From contig OZ038380.1 in NCBI GenBank assembly GCA_964036045.1, positions 183,854,185 to 183,918,184 on the forward strand: 64,000 bases of DNA. The letters are read 5' to 3'. Under the pieces are notes generated by a model, which worked only from the letters and a program-made list of their open reading frames with translations, searched no databases and had not been told where the DNA came from. Origin of the DNA: Eutreptiella sp. 'Long Island Sound 2002'. Taxonomy: Eukaryota > Euglenozoa > Euglenophyceae > Eutreptiales > Eutreptiaceae. Shown in pieces: positions 49,263 to 60,925 of this stretch. The stretch's first letter is position 1; each line of letters starts with the position of its first letter. Position numbers and translations under genes: made by a program.

Positions 49263-49677
49263 ATGAATGCAGACGAACAGGCGTGAGCAAGCGGAGCACA
49301 GCACTGGACGTTAACGAATCTCCTCAGTCCGAAAAACAGTAGAAGAGGGAATGAAAGAGCATGTTGGCTAGGCGCCTTTCTGCAGTACAGGGTAGAGGGA
49401 CGTGGCACATCCTGTCCCCGGATCATGACCGTCTCAAGCCCTCGGCAGCCGCGCAGAGCGCTAAGCCAAGCACCTGCAACCGGGGAGACACACACACACA
49501 GCCTGCCCCGGGGCAGCACTGTTCACGTACACGCTCCAAAGCCCGCCAGTCATAATTCCAGATTACGTCATATGCGTGCAGCCCTGGGCACCCCCTGGGT
49601 GCCCATCATGTGTATCTTTCCCCTTCCTAGTGTGCAAACTGTTTCAAGTGTTTTTGCAGAGCTGCGACGATTACACA

Positions 49678-50014
49678 CTTTGGAGCAGGAAGTCTGTGGG
49701 ACAGGGTATACACAGCCTTTACTGTAGCAGGCAGAAAATGTGGCACCCCACACACACACACACACGCACACACGATTGACGCAAGACAAGCGGGCGTGGC
49801 AAACAGTGGGTGCACGTTGTGAATTCAGCTGGATGCAGACCAGATACAAAGACTGTGCTGCAAAAGTAGAAGACAGAGAACAACAGAAACAGAAGCAGAA
49901 ACAGAACGGTGTGGACGGAGCCTCCGGCAGGCTGACCCTGTTTAACAGAGCCGTCCACCAGGTGCTGACTGGAATCGATTCACTCGGAGGCACATAACCG
50001 ACATAAATATTCAT
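49678..50014 (+). repeat. Duplicated segment D1, copy 1 (337 bp)
   Basis: From CTTTGGAGCAGG to ATATTCAT, nearly identical to 53571-53907. It includes a (CA)n tract (49748-49773). No gene is recognised. Confidence 0.9.
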
Positions 50015-50015
50015 G

Positions 50016-50209
50016 CAAAGTGCTATGGGTGTACCCACAACATGTAATTGCCCATTGTGCCTAATTCATAGCCCCTCGCCTATGTTGGCTGCTGCTCGCG
50101 GGAGACTGGGAGACCCCGATTTCTGATTTGTAGCGCTGTGCACATGGACATATTGACGCATCGTACGTCTGACGCTGTGGGGAAAAATTGAGTGGCCAAA
50201 TGCCTAAGG
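50016..50209 (+). repeat. Duplicated segment D2, copy 1 (194 bp)
   Basis: From CAAAGTGCTATGGG to ATGCCTAAGG, nearly identical to 54274-54467. In this copy D1 and D2 are adjacent; in copy 2 they are 366 bp apart. Confidence 0.9.
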
Positions 50210-51496
50210 TTGTACTAGGTTTGAGGTTTGAGGTTTGATTTTGCGGGTACTAGACGCTTTTCGGCCCCGGGGGGCCACCTGGTCGGGCCAGGTGATATCC
50301 TCCCCACCGGGTCCTAGTGGGGGGCCCTCCAAGACGCACCTCCTGCCTGGTGGCGGAGTCCCCCGGGTTCACAGAGCTCGGAGCCCCGTCCTTCCCCGGC
50401 GTCCCCGTTTCGGCACTCCCCGGTCAGTGCATCAATTCGCAGCCGTGGCCGCGGGCGCTTACCCACTGCGTCGCCCCCCTAATGCGTGGTCGCCCGGGGC
50501 ACCGGCGCCGCCGGGCCCGTGCTACTGGCTTGTCGCCAGTGGGACCCCCTTGGGCTGGCGCGGAGGCTGCCTAGCCTAGGGGTTGGGGCGTGGCGCTGTG
50601 CGTCACTACTGCCTTGGCGGGTGCAGTGTCCCGTCTGTGTGTGCGCGGCGCTCGCGGCCGGTTCGGGGGGGTTCGGGCCGGTACCTGGTGTTGTGTCTCC
50701 CCTTCTTCCCCCTTCCCGCCCCGCGTATCCCGCGTTGCGTGTGGCGGGCCGTCCCGTCCGGGTGTCCCTTATCCTCGCTCGCTGGTACGCCATTCCATGT
50801 GGTCTGTGCGTTCCGCGCGCTCGGTCCGGTTGCCCTTCTGGTGGTCCCCGCGTGTCCTTTTCGTGTGTGTGCGCTCGCGCTCTCGCGGTGTCCGCTCCCC
50901 GCTGGGTGGTGTGGCGCGCGCATCTCGCGTGGTCCCGGCACTGGGCGCTGGTAGGGCCGTTCCATGTGGTCCGTGCCCCTCCGCGTGTCCTGCCCCGGTC
51001 CCGTGCTCCGTCTGGCGTGCTTGGGGGGGGGCGGTCCGGTCCCGGTTCCCCCCTACTTGGCTTGGGGTTGCGGGGGCGGCGGCTGGGCGTCCCCGGGGGG
51101 GTGCCTTCGTCCGTTGCGTGGGGCGTTCTGGGCCTTGCGTTCCTCTTCCCTCCTCTGCCCGTCCACTAGGTGGGATGTCGGGGTCTGCGTTGCGGGCGTG
51201 CGGTTGTGGGGGGCCCGCTCTGTTCTTGCGGGGGGGGAGAGAGGTGTCGTCTTGGTGTCCAGGCGCCGGCCCGCCGGATTCTCATGACGAGCCTGATGCG
51301 CACGGAGCTTCGCCCTGCGGGATGCGTGGGGGGGTTGGGGTGACCGTGGCTGGAGTGGTGCTCAAATGTCCCGGTTCATGGCCCAGCAGAGCAGCCCTAC
51401 CGCGGGCTTACTCTTAGCACAGGGGGAGGGGGTTGCGGGCGCGTTTGTTCTGTGACCCGGGTGCCGGTGTATCTCTGAAGGCAGCCGCCCCGGAGG

Positions 51497-51538
51497 TAGC
51501 GCACCAGGCGCGCGCCGCGAAGGAGCTGGTTCGAACCC
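51497..51538 (+). other. tRNA-like fragment with A and B boxes
   Basis: TAGCGCACCAGG (A-box-like, 51497-51508) and GGTTCGAACCC (51528-51538, perfect B box), 31 bp apart as in a real tRNA gene. Acceptor and T stems do not pair well, so it may be a tRNA-derived repeat. Confidence 0.4.
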
Positions 51539-51802
51539 CGGGATCGGTGGTCTCCCACCGATCCCTTCGAATACCGGGCGAGGCGTCCCATCGACCTGTT
51601 TGAGTACAGGTGACGGTGCGCACTGCTGCAGGGGTGGGTGGCTCCCATGTCTTTTGTTTTTCTTGGCCGGGGGGTAAAACGAACGAGACCTCCACCCGAT
51701 CCACCGGTATCGGTGGTGGCGCGAGTTGCTGGAGGGGGGGGTGGTTCCCACGTCGCCAACTAGAGAGCTCTACGTGCAGGGATCCCAGGAGCACCAACGC
51801 CC

Positions 51803-51849
51803 GGGATCGAACCCCCGCACTGGACGATTGAAGACCGACGCTCTCACTA
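51803..51849 (-). other. tRNA-like fragment with A and B boxes
   Basis: On the minus strand TAGTGAGAGCG (51839-51849) precedes GGTTCGATCCC (51803-51813). The spacing fits a tRNA or tRNA-derived SINE head. No fold I tried completes all four arms. Confidence 0.45.
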
Positions 51850-52119
51850 CTGGGCCGCGGGAGTCTCTTGTGCCACTGAGGGGTGTCGTCGGCTATGAAT
51901 CCAGTCCTGAGGGTGGGGCTGTGCGCCGTGAAGCGTGTTGCGCGTGCCGGGAGGCCCCAGTCCACGCGCACGGGGTCGGGACAGGGGGGGAGGGGGCTGG
52001 GTGGGGTGCGCTGGATCGCCGACTGACGTGCACAGGGGTAAGAGGCGGGCAGTAGCACCACCGGGCCGCCGACTGACTGTAGGGCGGGGGGTCGCTCTGC
52101 CTCTTTCCGTCCCTCTGCC

Positions 52120-52528
52120 TTCCCTGGGCAGGCAACAAAGCGGGCGTCACTGGCGTTGCGCTGTCCATGGGGGGCGTGGCCCCCCATACCACTCCGGTTC
52201 GTGTTCACCCAGCCTCTCCGGGTACGATCTGTGCGGCGTCCCGGTGCGCAGGCGTGGGCCCGCTTGTTCTTCGCGGCCCCCTTGTGGGCCGGCAGCCGGA
52301 GCGGGGGGGCGGGTCACACTCCGGCTCCCCTCTCGGGTGGGGGGGGCCCATCCCCCTTGCCTCGGGGGGGGTGTCGCGCTGCGGCCTCCCCGCTCTCGCT
52401 CCTGGCGGCGGCCTGCGGTACCCCTTTCTGGCGCGCTCCCCTCCGGCGCGCGCGTGCGGTCGGGGCTGAAGTGCCGCCCCGGGGCGGGGGGGGGTGAGGG
52501 GCGGCCCGTGGACCGCTCCCCTGGGGGC
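52120..52528 (+). repeat. GC-rich repeat R, copy 1
   Basis: Begins TTCCCTGGGCAGGCAACAAA and runs to the CCCCTGGGGGCCCCGGCT stretch. Copy 2 at 53085-53571 shares most of it with substitutions and small indels. Confidence 0.85.
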
Positions 52529-52778
52529 CCCGGCTGACCTGCAACCCCCCCCTCCGTCGCCTCGGAGTGGGCTGTGGGCACGGGAGGGTCATGCGGGGCG
52601 CGGCCTCCTTCGTGTTCCGATGTGCGCGTTGCTCCGGCACGCCGGTGTGGGTTCGTGGGGGCAGGTCCAGCCGCCGTTGCCCTTACCGTGTCGCCGTTCC
52701 TCCTGTGGGTGGGGGCGCCCCCCCGGCCCTGGGGGGGCGGAGGGCCGCGCCTGTGGCTCCCCAGCTGGGGGTGGGTGC

Positions 52779-52913
52779 GGGGGGGGGGGGGGGGGGGCGC
52801 CACCCCGCTTGCTCTCGGGCCTGTGTAGGAGGGGGGGGGGGGGGGGGGGAGTGGGGGGGGTCCTTCGGTCCCCTGGCGATGCCCCCTGTCGGCCAAAAGG
52901 GGGGGGGGGGGGG
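52779..52913 (+). repeat. Cluster of long poly-G tracts
   Basis: Three G runs of about 15-20 bases (52779-52797, 52831-52849, 52899-52913), with more at 53379-53390. They could form G-quadruplexes and are also places where assembly length is unreliable. Confidence 0.85.
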
Positions 52914-53084
52914 AGGGCGGCTTGGCGGTCCCGGCCCCGGGGGCCAGCCATCGGCCAGGGGGGTCGCGCCCTTCCCCCGCCCCCCTCTACCGAGAGCCGG
53001 ATCCTCACGCAGTCCCTCCCTGGGGCCCCTCATCTCCCGGCCGTGAGGGTCAGCGGTCAGTGGTTAGCGGGTTGCGGGGCCGCT

Positions 53085-53571
53085 TTCCCTGGGTAGGCAA
53101 CAAAGCGGGTCTGTTGGTGTCGTGCTGTCCATGGGGGGCGTGGCCACCCATACCATTCCGGTTCGCGCCCACCCGGCTTCTCTGGGCACGATCTGCGCGG
53201 CGTCCCGGTGCGCAGGCGTGGGCCCACTTGCTCTTCGCGGCCCCCATTGGAGCCGGCGGCTGGGGCGTGGGGGCGGGTCACACTCCGGCTCCCCTCTCGG
53301 GCGGGGGGGTCCGTCCCTTCTGCCTCGGGGGGTGGGGGCCGGGGCCCCTGCGGCTGGCGGGCCGGTGGGGGGGCGGGGGGGGGGGGGGGGGTGTCGCGCC
53401 GCGGCCTCCCTGCTCTCGTTCCAGGCGGCGGCCTGTGGTACTCCTTCCTGGCTCTCTCCGTGTCGCCGGTGCGCTCCCTTCCGGCGCGCGCTTGCGGTCG
53501 GGGCTGAAGTGCCGCCCCGGGGTGGGGGGGGTGAGGGGCGGCCCGTGGACCGCCCCCCTGGGGGCCCCGGC
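53085..53571 (+). repeat. GC-rich repeat R, copy 2
   Basis: Second copy of 52120-52528. It ends exactly where duplicated segment D1 copy 2 begins. Confidence 0.8.
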
Positions 53572-53907
53572 TTTGGAGCAGGAAGTCTGTGGGACAGGGT
53601 ATACACAGCCTTTACTGTAGCAGGCAGAAAATGTGGCACCCCCCACACACACACACACGCACACACGATTGACGCAAGACAAGCGGGCGTGGCAAACAGT
53701 GGGTGCACGTTGTGAATTCAGCTGGATGCAGACCAGATACAAAGACTGTGCTGCAAAAGTAGAAGACAGAGAACAACAGAAACAGAAGCAGAAACAGAAC
53801 GGTGTGGACGGAGCCTCCGGCAGGCTGACCCTGTTTAACAGAGCCGTCCACCAGGTGCTGACTGGAATCGATTCACTCGGAGGCACATAACCGACATAAA
53901 TATTCAT
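53571..53907 (+). repeat. Duplicated segment D1, copy 2 (337 bp)
   Basis: Nearly identical to 49678-50014. It carries a (CA)n tract at 53643-53666. Confidence 0.9.
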
Positions 53908-54273
53908 TTTTTTGCCATCATGCCACCATGATGGGCTTCCGCCCAGGCACACACACACACACACACACACGAGTTTCATTAGTGCCATGGGTGATTTGAC
54001 GTGCCAAGTAAACACCGCCAAGTGCCATACATGAACTGGAAGAAATCGACCCCGCAGCCCCGTGGCACTTAAATTCTTCGTAAAGCACAAATATGTGATG
54101 GAGGCTTAGACTAAGAGGGGCCAATGCTACTGAGGAATGTAACTCCAAGCAAGCAATGTCAGCCATTCGCCCACAAGAGGGGAGGGGGGATGATTAGGTC
54201 TGTACCCATTGCTCAACTTCCTGGAATAGGCATGCCGTTGACGGGCGATGTTGTCCCAGTTTTAACATACGCA
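53908..54273. other. 366 bp between D1 and D2 in copy 2
   Basis: Absent from copy 1. It contains a (CA)n tract (53948-53970) and no recognised gene. Either it is an insertion here or copy 1 lost it. Confidence 0.6.
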
Positions 54274-54467
54274 CAAAGTGCTATGGGTGTACCCACAACA
54301 TGTAATTGCCCATTGTGCCTAATTCATAGCCCCTCGCCTCTGTTGGCTGCTGCTCGCGGGAGACTGGGAGACCCCGATTTCTGATTTGTGGCGCTGTGCA
54401 CATGGACATATTGACGCATCGTACGTCTGACGCTGTGGGGAAAAATTGAGTGGCCACATGCCTAAGG
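54274..54467 (+). repeat. Duplicated segment D2, copy 2 (194 bp)
   Basis: Nearly identical to 50016-50209. Confidence 0.9.
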
Positions 54468-57400
54468 ACCGGGTATGCCCGTAAGTGCAAAGCCTATACG
54501 TTTTCTGGCTTTGTCAAAGGCAAGGGTGCCAAAAATTGGGCCTTTGCCTGTAGTTTGGCTCGCGGGCCGTGAAAGTGCTCCATCGTTGTGGCGTTGCCAA
54601 GCCATGTCCCCAAATATTTCACTTTGCGCATACGTCAGATTCCGCCATCAGTATTGACATGTCTGGCCATTGCATCCCTTACAAAAACCACCATGCACTT
54701 TTTCTACGTCAAGTCAGAACCTAAGACACCTATGGGGCCCCATACATACTGCTAGAATCACTCCCTCAATCCCTATAATCGTGCTTTAACATGTTCAAAA
54801 TTTCCTGGAAAAACAATCAGTGTGTTGTCCACATACAAAAACGTTTATATTTTCGGAAACGGCTATTTAATTTTGTGAACCAGGAGCGCCATGAAGAATG
54901 AGGAGAGGGTGGGGTATATATACACAGTGTCCCCTTGCTAAATCCTTGTCCGGGATGTGAAGTCAGTGTCTGTGAGCTGGTTGCCAACTGGGAACCTGAT
55001 TGGCCCCTTCAAGAATTGCTCCAGGATTTGTATTCAAAACAGGGGGCACCCCTATTTCCTATTGAAAGACTGACATCAAACAGTGGTTGGTAGAGCCAAA
55101 CGCTTTACTAAATCAATGCTGAGCGATGCCGCCTCGGGTCCCGCGCTCTATATTCAATGTACAAAGCGAAGGTCTTGCACGCACCGCCCTTTCATGAACC
55201 CTTTCTGCTCGCTCGGTACTATGAACCCGACCAGGTTTTCCAGGCACAATTTTGTGTGTGTGTGTGTGTGTGTTTGTGAGTTGTACTAGTTGTGAGGTTT
55301 GGCGACATTTAATGTCCTGGCCGGTCTTGCAGCGGGGGGCTTAGGAGCCCCCCGGCAGTTCAGCGGGTTAGAGCTTGCCTATGGCTTGTTGCATCCCACC
55401 CCTGGCCCCCTGGTATGTCGCGGCGCGGCGGGAGGTGGTCCGCCATGGGATCTGTGCCCGGCTCGGAGGACCTCCCGTAGCCGTGTTGCGGCCCCTGCGA
55501 GCCTCCGTGGGGCAGCACTGCTCCTCCCGGCCGGGCTAGACCTCCCCCCCCTTGCCCTTGACAAGGGAGCCAGCGCTCGCACCAACCCTCCGAAGGGCAT
55601 TGCGCCCAGATGCGGCTGCAGCCCCCCCCCCCCCCCCCCCTTGAACTGGCAAACACCGTTGACCACCTCCCATCACCTTATAATGCGTCTTGTGATGGCG
55701 GCTGTAGCACTACCGCACGCCCCTCTGCCCCTTGCATGACTTGCATGTTGCGGCCCTGTGCTCGTCGCATAGGGTTTGCATAAGTTGCCGCGTCTACCCC
55801 CCCCCTCTTTCCCCCCGCCCGCTACACCCGCATACGGGGGAGAGGAAAGATTGCCCCCCCTTGTGGTTGTCGCTACATCTGCTGCCCCTCCCTCACTTTC
55901 CCCCGGGGGGGTTTCAATGTCCTGCTGCACAGCGGAAGCCGTTGCCACCCCCCCCCCCCCCCCATTGCCATCCCCTCGGGGCCGGGGGGCCGCTAGCGGC
56001 TCCTGTGGACGGGGCTTCCCCCTACTAGGTGATGCCCTCTCCATCAACCGGAAGGACATGCTGTGAAGAATATTGAGTAGCCCCTGGGAGGGGGGAGGGG
56101 GGGGACCCCCCCCCCTGCCCCTACCCCCTGTGCCCCCCCCGCTTGCTGGTCGCCGGCCTGCGCCCAACTACGTTTCCCCCGCACCCAGGGATCCCTCCCG
56201 GGGACAAGAGGTGGGCAGATCGGGGTGCCTCGGCCGGCCCGTGTGATCTACCATATCAGAGCCGTTGAGGCTGTGGGCCCCCCCTTTGGAGTCGCGGAGG
56301 GGGGGGGGGGACTATCGGTCCGCATGGGGAGCGCACACTCGCACTCTACTCGCTGCGGCAGGCGACCTAGACCTTGCTCTTCGTGCGACGGGCCTGATGC
56401 GCTGCTGCGCGCAGGTGGCGAGCCCCATGGTGGCGCTAGCGGCATCCCCGCGCTCAGTCCCGCGGGCTGGGCGGGCTGCCCGTGCCCGTAGTGCTTGCGC
56501 CACCGTGCACGCTTGGGCAACATCCATCCCCAGGACCTCATGGGCCCGCCGACAGCAATGCTCTGCGCCCCGCCGCGCGCATGCTGCAAAGGGCGGCGCG
56601 TGCTTCGCGCACACGGCCATGCGCGGCAGCACCCCGCACGGCCCGTGCCTCCTTCGCCAGCCCCGCCGGCGCGGAAAGCGCTGAAAAGGCCGCAACGGCT
56701 AAAGCCCTAGCCACGCCAATAGGAAGTAATCCAGCGGGAACGTATCCTGCCGTCCCGCCCTTGGCTGCGCCAACCGCCGCGTCCATGCACCACTCCCGGC
56801 AGTGTGCCTCCAGCTGGCGCATCCGAAACAACATGACGGCCGGGCGCGCAAACAGTGGGCGCGCCGCCCGCCCCACACAGCGGAAGCCCCCCAGCGGTAG
56901 GAGAGATTTGGCCATCCACACCTCCTTGCCCTGCAAGAGGCCACCCTCCTGCACATGCAGCTGCGGCCATTTTCAGTTGTACTATTTTTGAGGTCGACCC
57001 TTATGCAGCTTGGAGGCAGCCGCCCCACTTCGCCCAGAGTGTTGATGGCTCTTTGTGGTAGTGGTTCTACCTCCTTTGCGGAATCAGAACCTCTGAAGTG
57101 TGTTAGTTAGGTGATTGCTGTGTTACATCCATGCCTCGGCATAAAAAGCTGGCGAGGTACTGTATCCTCTCATCTCCTCCAGCCCCTACCATACAGGCGC
57201 AGGGGGGGAAGGGGGCGGCAATGACTTGGGTCTCCTGCGCTTAGGGGCTGGAGGAGTGGGGGTAAGTGCAGTGATCTTTGAAAAATGGTGGGTGGTTGTG
57301 TGGGCCTCGAGAGGGACAATTTTTTGTGTGGAGCAGTAGGTTGCACTCAAAGCGTGCGTTGCTGATGTGTAAGGATGCAAGTGCACATAGGGACAAGGGT

Positions 57401-59149
57401 GCAAACACGGTGATGACCTCTAGAGCAGCAGTGCCGCACCGCTCTTTGCTTGACGTGCAACGTGGGCAGGGAGGGAGCTAGTGTGCTTCACACAGCTGTG
57501 ATTGGGACCTAAGAGAAATGTAGCCCATAGCACGATAAGTGCACAGCAGGCACTTGCCGACCTTCGGAGACGTTTGCACATGGTGCATGCTGGCTGATGG
57601 TGTGCTTCAGAGCACTTGATGTTGGCCAAAGGGGGGGGGGTACAAGGTCTTCCTTTGGGGCAGAGGTATACCCAGTGATCAGGGATGGACGCATGCCCCA
57701 GGGTCCGTACGATGGCCCACGCAGACACGTACACAAACCGAGCCCAACGATGCTGCCACCACAGCAAGGCAGCTGTAGTGCAGCACCGGTGATATCCCTG
57801 CCTGCAAATTCCCCAATGGGACCCTGTGCACTCTGTGTGCCTCCACTTCCGACGCTGTTTTACGCGATAAGTACTTATACAGGCGCAACGTGTGCATCCT
57901 GGGCACGCCAATTTTGTGGGACCACATGTGTTCACAATATTCCGCTAGTCGGGCATTCATGATATGCACATGGCTGCCTAGGAGGCAAAAAATGGGCCCT
58001 GGCTGAGTCCGCAGATTGTGGGCCCACCCAGCGGAATCAAAGAGTTGCAGCGTGTGATAATGTGCGCTGGGTGTGGTCGACCCTTGGTCACTAAACGTTG
58101 TGCGGTCGTCAACGCGAGTCGCAACACTCTGCCCATTTCTTGTAATGATGGTGCGACCCGCTTAGACTTGGCCTGTGGCGCGTGGGGGAGTGTGTGCTGT
58201 GCATATTCCGCAAAATCCAATGCAAGATGCAGAAAGGGTACTATGCCTGGCTCCGCTGTCCACATGAGCGCTGGGAGCCATCTGAGGTATGTGTGTACGT
58301 GTCTCTGTGTGTGCGGGCGTGTGTGGGTTTGAAGGGACTCTACCGTGTGACCATGGGTCTACTAGACACAGTCTGGTGGGGTCCGAAAAGATTTCTGTGC
58401 TCCACAGTCTGCAGCAGCCGAGCCATCGGCAGCAACTATGCACCCAGCCCAGGCAGCCCCCACCAGCACCCAAAGCGCCTTCAGTTGTGTTTGTCTCTGG
58501 TCAAGGGCTCTGCCCGGGGGGGGGGGGGGACTGGCTGATGCAGTGGCTCCTTTTGCTCTTGCTCAAAATCCTGTGGTTTCCAATGCTGAGTGAGGAACTG
58601 TGACCAGGGCCCCTGACGTGCCTGGCGATGGGCACAGACCTGAAAGGGTCTGTGCAAGTAGCCGGACGTGAACAAGGGCCACACACCAACACATTGGCCA
58701 TGGCAAGCAGCGATCACTGGAAGTCTGCATTGCTGCAGCGACGAAATGCTGCCCTGCCACCGCTTGATTTGTCTGCAAATGGGCATTGGAGGGAGAGGGC
58801 TGTGCTCAGCCACGTGTCGCAATGGCAGCTAGGCTACCAGCTAGGCTCACCGAGAAGCAGGACTAGGTTTTGCAAACCATGCCCGACATCCGAGCCATGT
58901 AGCTTGGTCTGGCTAACTACAACCTCATGCGCAAACACATGTGTCCTCTTCACACACATGTGCACAGCCCATTACATTGTAGTCACACCAGTGATATACA
59001 CCGGAAAACCCACAATCAGTATCAAGTTTGTTGTGGACAGACGGCTGAGCGTAAGCTGTCCACGAGTTTGGCAAGGGTCCACACCCGATATCTTCGGACT
59101 ACGCAGGTGCGGCTCCAGCTTTGTTTGTCCAATGCGTGCTTTGTAGGGA
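54468..59149. other. No convincing gene; low-complexity-rich interval
   Basis: Contains a (GT)n tract (55254-55272), C and G homopolymer runs (for example near 55622, 55948, 56297, 58508) and a tRNA A-box-like TTCAGCGGGTTAGAGC near 55359. GC-rich open frames around 55.3-57.0 kb on both strands have no recognisable domain. Confidence 0.5.
55254..55272. repeat. (GT)n microsatellite
   Basis: About nine to ten GT units. Confidence 0.95.
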
Positions 59150-59184
59150 AAGTTTGCAGTCCACTCTGGTCGTGCAACTTAATT

Positions 59185-59390
59185 CTTTTTGCCCCGTTCT
59201 GGCCCTTTACAACGGCAGTTTTATTACTTTGGCCCATTTTGGCCATTTCTGGCGCTGCATACTCATTATTTACGCCCAGTTTGGCCAGCCTAAGGCTGTT
59301 TTTTTTTTTGGGTTGTTCTCACCCATTTGGGCCAGTTTTGGGCTGCATATTTATTATTTTGGCCCACGTTGGCCAGGTTCCGGCCATTTT
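59185..59390 (+). repeat. Degenerate tandem repeat rich in TTTTGGCC
   Basis: Recurrent GGCC-containing words (GGCCCATTTTGGCC, GCCCAGTTTGGCC, GGCCCACGTTGGCC) with two related blocks around GCTGCATA…ATTATTT about 100 bp apart. Confidence 0.55.
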
Positions 59391-60696
59391 TTTCTTGAAG
59401 GTGCATCATTTCTCGGAATTGTCCCAGACTCAACCCTCCAAAATACTTTTCCGCAGTGGCTTGGGACAAGCAATGTTTACATTCCCCCCCTAAACACTCG
59501 AGCATGCAACCAACACATCAACAGTGGTGATCATCTCTGTACCGCTGTTCCCGTCACGAACCCCATGTGGCAAGCGCTTGTCCCGTGACACCCCCACTCC
59601 CTTAGTACGACATCGCATGATTATTCCCTCCAAGCACTCTTGGGGCTCGGAGGCAAGTGCTGCCAAAAAAGCAAGCTTCGGCCGTGCAAATGGGATGAGG
59701 ATGGCCCCGTACCCCCACCGACCCCACCAGAGCCCGAACGGGACATCATATGCGCAAACACATCTGTCCCCGAAGGAATGTATAGTTTTGTAGGAACTAT
59801 CCCAACTTTGACACCGGAGTTCCCCTCCCCTAGAGAAGCCCCCTAATTAGACTAGAATGGACTACAAACCTACCCTACAAAGCACGATACATAAGTCAAA
59901 ATAGCTAAATTCAACATCAATGTGTATCACTCATGTGATGCTCCACAAACAATTTGATCCCCACAAGTGTGGGTATCAATACAGTCATCACATTAATCCT
60001 CATGACAATCACCACAAGCTATGATGGTGGAGCGCTTCTGGCAACACGAGGCACACACACATTGCCTCATCCTCTCCCTCATCTTGTGTGTCGGCTGAGT
60101 TGCTCTTGTCAGTCCAAACATGAGACGGGACATGCTCCAACAGTCCAGAAGCTAAGGATAAAATACCTGCACGGTTCATAAGAGAAGGAGGGTGACAGAC
60201 CTGCTTCCAAATGCACAGTGTCGCCAATGCTCAACTCCATAACAAACAGCACAAGAGGTCTGAGGACACAAGCGGCAGAAACCAACACCCCAACACCAGA
60301 CATGTACCCAACTCATTGTGCCTGTTCCACAATACACATAGATGCATACACCCGTCAATGTGGAAGCAATGCAAAATTGTGGTGTGCCAGTTGTTGTAGT
60401 AGCAATGCATGGTAACAAAAGACAATGCAACGCAACACAAAAGGATAATGAAGATTGGCCTGGTTTCCTCAATAAGCACCGGAAAGGTGAATCAAAGACA
60501 AGAGATAGTTAGGTTCTCCGGTATTGAAACCACCGAAGCATAGGTTAGGACGGCCTTGGGTTCCCCAAGAGTACTTACTTGACACTTGTCTCCATAAGAA
60601 CATGGCATACGTACTTCGGCTTCCTTTGTCACTCACAAGTGGCTACTCAATCCTTGCTGTCTAAGGGGCCCACATGTGGGCACAATGAGTCCCCAA
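59391..60696. other. No gene seen
   Basis: Mixed-composition sequence. Open frames are short and without recognisable motifs. Confidence 0.45.
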
Positions 60697-60925
60697 CGGT
60701 GGGGAGAGATCATCATGGCTGCATCACCCCTACCTTCTGCGAATCCCCATAGTGAAGAGAGATCAATATGGCCACATCACCTCTAGCTTCTTGGAGTCCC
60801 CATGGTGGGGAGAGATCAATATGGCTACAACAGCCCTGCCTTCTTGGGGTCCCCGGAGTGGGAAGATATCAATGTGGCTACATAACCCTTGCCTTCTCGG
60901 GTTCCCCATGGTCGGGAGAAGTGAA
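60697..60925 (+). repeat. Tandem repeat, about 53-bp unit, four copies
   Basis: GAGATCAATATGGC-type starts at 60706, 60758, 60812 and 60865 (last one GATATC), each followed by an ACATCACC…CTTCTTGG…TCCCC block; spacing 52-54 bp. A partial fifth copy follows. Confidence 0.85.

Larger units (their letters stand above)
48901..49677. other. No gene seen; (CA)n-rich interval
   Basis: Contains two long (CA)n tracts and otherwise unique-looking sequence. Open frames here are mostly translations of the repeats. Confidence 0.6.
50210..53570. other. Very GC-rich block between the two D1/D2 copies
   Basis: About 3.4 kb of G/C-dominated sequence with long G runs. It is open in many frames on both strands because stop codons are rare at this composition, so I call no genes. 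It contains tRNA-like fragments and an internal repeat (52120-52528 and 53085-53571). Confidence 0.6.

Noticed and set aside
48905-49519. Open frames made of Val-Cys or Thr-His repeats
   Set aside because: They are translations of (CA)n microsatellites.
50235-53620. Several overlapping long open frames on both strands in the GC-rich block
   Set aside because: Low stop-codon frequency at this composition explains them; they have repetitive residue content and no domain.
56248-56954. Ala/Arg-rich open frames on the minus strand (about 113 and 138 codons)
   Set aside because: Composition could be coding, but there is no recognisable domain, no continuation and equal openness on the other strand.
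48969-60925. CRISPR array or telomere repeat
   Set aside because: The repeats are dinucleotide or degenerate 53-bp tandems without unique spacers, and no telomere motif is seen.
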